DNA of 35,353 nucleotides. Origin: a virus. The notes below the pieces were generated by a model that had not been told where the DNA came from, ran no database searches, and was given only the letters and a program-made list of their open reading frames with translations. This document shows positions 34,836 to 35,353 of the stretch, in pieces. The stretch's first letter is position 1; every line of letters begins with the position of its first letter. The stretch covers positions 1 through 35,353 of IMG/VR virus record IMGVR_UViG_3300043313_001108, one strand, 5' to 3'. The translations under genes were made by a program, and so were the position numbers.

Positions 34836-35353
34836 CTACTCCTGCGGGGCGAGCTTCGTGCGGTCGAGCTCGACACGAACGGCGGCGCGCAGCTCTCCGG
34901 CGCCGACGACCACCGTGCCGCCGCCCTGGAGGGTGCGCACGTCGATGCCCCAGACGTCCGGGTCCCCGCCGGACTCGAAAACCTCGCCATCCCAGCCCAG
35001 TTCACCCAGAATGCCGGCCTGGTGGATCTGCTCATTGGTGATGGGGCCAGCGACCGTCACGGCTTTGGTCTTCTGGTCCGTGACATAGACCCAGGAGGCC
35101 GGCACGGGCCGGCGGAACGTGCCGTCCGCATACCAGATCTGCTCCGGGTCCGGCTCGAATCCCCTGACCAGTACGGGCTTTCCCATGGTGTCCTCGCCTT
35201 CGTTGGTGTCCAGCCCGAGCATGCGCCGGATCGGGTCGTAACCGTCCGCGCGTGCGTCGTCATCGACGTCGCTGCGGCCGCTGATGTGGATGTGCCCGCG
35301 GTCCGTGCTGCTGCGCGTGGTCCGGCGCAGCGGGTTGGCACTGTCGGTCCAGC
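34836..35353 (-). CDS. Probable endolysin, C-terminal part (cut by right edge)
   Basis: A single open frame runs from the right edge to the stop at 34836, about 172 residues. Its first part contains STDRGHIHISGRSD with an H-I-H-I-S pattern like the end of a zinc-dependent peptidoglycan peptidase or amidase domain. It is followed by an acidic linker and then a beta-rich C-terminal region (PVLVRGFEPDPEQIWYADGTFRRPV; GPITNEQIHQAGILGELG) that could bind the cell wall. Place beside the holin supports endolysin. Alternatively a separate 116-residue gene starts at ATG 35186, where GAGG precedes the codon. The catalytic core is outside the window. Confidence 0.55.
   Translation of the reverse strand, partial: WTDSANPLRRTTRSSTDRGHIHISGRSDVDDDARADGYDPIRRMLGLDTNEGEDTMGKPVLVRGFEPDPEQIWYADGTFRRPVPASWVYVTDQKTKAVTVAGPITNEQIHQAGILGELGWDGEVFESGGDPDVWGIDVRTLQGGGTVVVGAGELRAAVRVELDRTKLAPQE

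Noticed and set aside
1-35353. Integrase, excisionase, immunity repressor or transposase gene
   Set aside because: I looked for recombinase motifs and repressor-type proteins on both strands and found none that could be supported; lifestyle therefore rests on the operator pattern only.
1-35353. CRISPR array or insertion sequence
   Set aside because: No regularly spaced direct repeats with unique spacers, no inverted-repeat-bounded transposase.

Overview
This window is a dense, high-GC stretch of a tailed bacteriophage or prophage. The host is most likely an actinobacterium, plausibly Streptomyces or a relative. The grounds are very high third-position GC, many GTG and TTG starts, ATGA/GTGA-coupled genes, Streptomyces-type DnaA boxes (TTGTCCACA), many apparently leaderless promoters, and an actinophage-style virion module. 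A long-tailed siphovirus is indicated by a tape measure protein, a frameshifted tail assembly chaperone pair, a tail tube protein and a tail terminator. No integrase or repressor gene lies in the window, so lifestyle cannot be read directly. However, a dispersed operator family suggests repressor control and hence a temperate phage or a recent derivative of one.

Layout. Bases 1-19800 are almost entirely minus-strand virion genes, read right to left: small and large terminase, a 306-residue unknown, portal, a MuF-type minor capsid protein fused to a kinase-like domain, several small unknowns, scaffold, major capsid protein, accessory head proteins, a LamG-like protein, head-tail connectors with an anti-Thoeris Tad2 (DUF2829) gene among them, tail terminator, tail tube, gpG/gpGT chaperones, tape measure, and the start of a tail protein cut by the left edge. 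Bases 19849-25365 (minus) hold small unknown genes, two micro-membrane proteins and a recombination set (RusA resolvase, DnaJ-type zinc protein, SF2 helicase). Bases 25380-25667 look like a replication origin with six DnaA-box-like 9-mers, beside a primase-polymerase/ATPase gene (25668-28064, minus). Bases 28544-33468 are plus-strand: small membrane proteins, a large Cas4/AddB-like nuclease, a tRNA-like gene with abnormal loops, and a 275-residue protein that may bind ssDNA. Bases 33529-35353 (minus) carry the lysis cassette: the C-terminal part of a probable endolysin (cut by the right edge), membrane proteins and a holin.

How it works together. At least nine promoters share a palindrome, TAGTGG-N4-CCACTA, set between the -35 and -10 boxes. 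Each is followed 6-8 bases later by a start codon, so these messages should be leaderless and controlled by one regulator. A tenth copy stands alone. The capsid operon instead has a leader with a strong ribosome site, a weak -35 box and three direct repeats spaced exactly 30 bases apart just upstream, as expected of an activator-dependent late promoter. The most interesting points are this regulon, the Tad2 gene inside the virion operon, the kinase-minor capsid fusion, and the putative DnaA-dependent phage origin.
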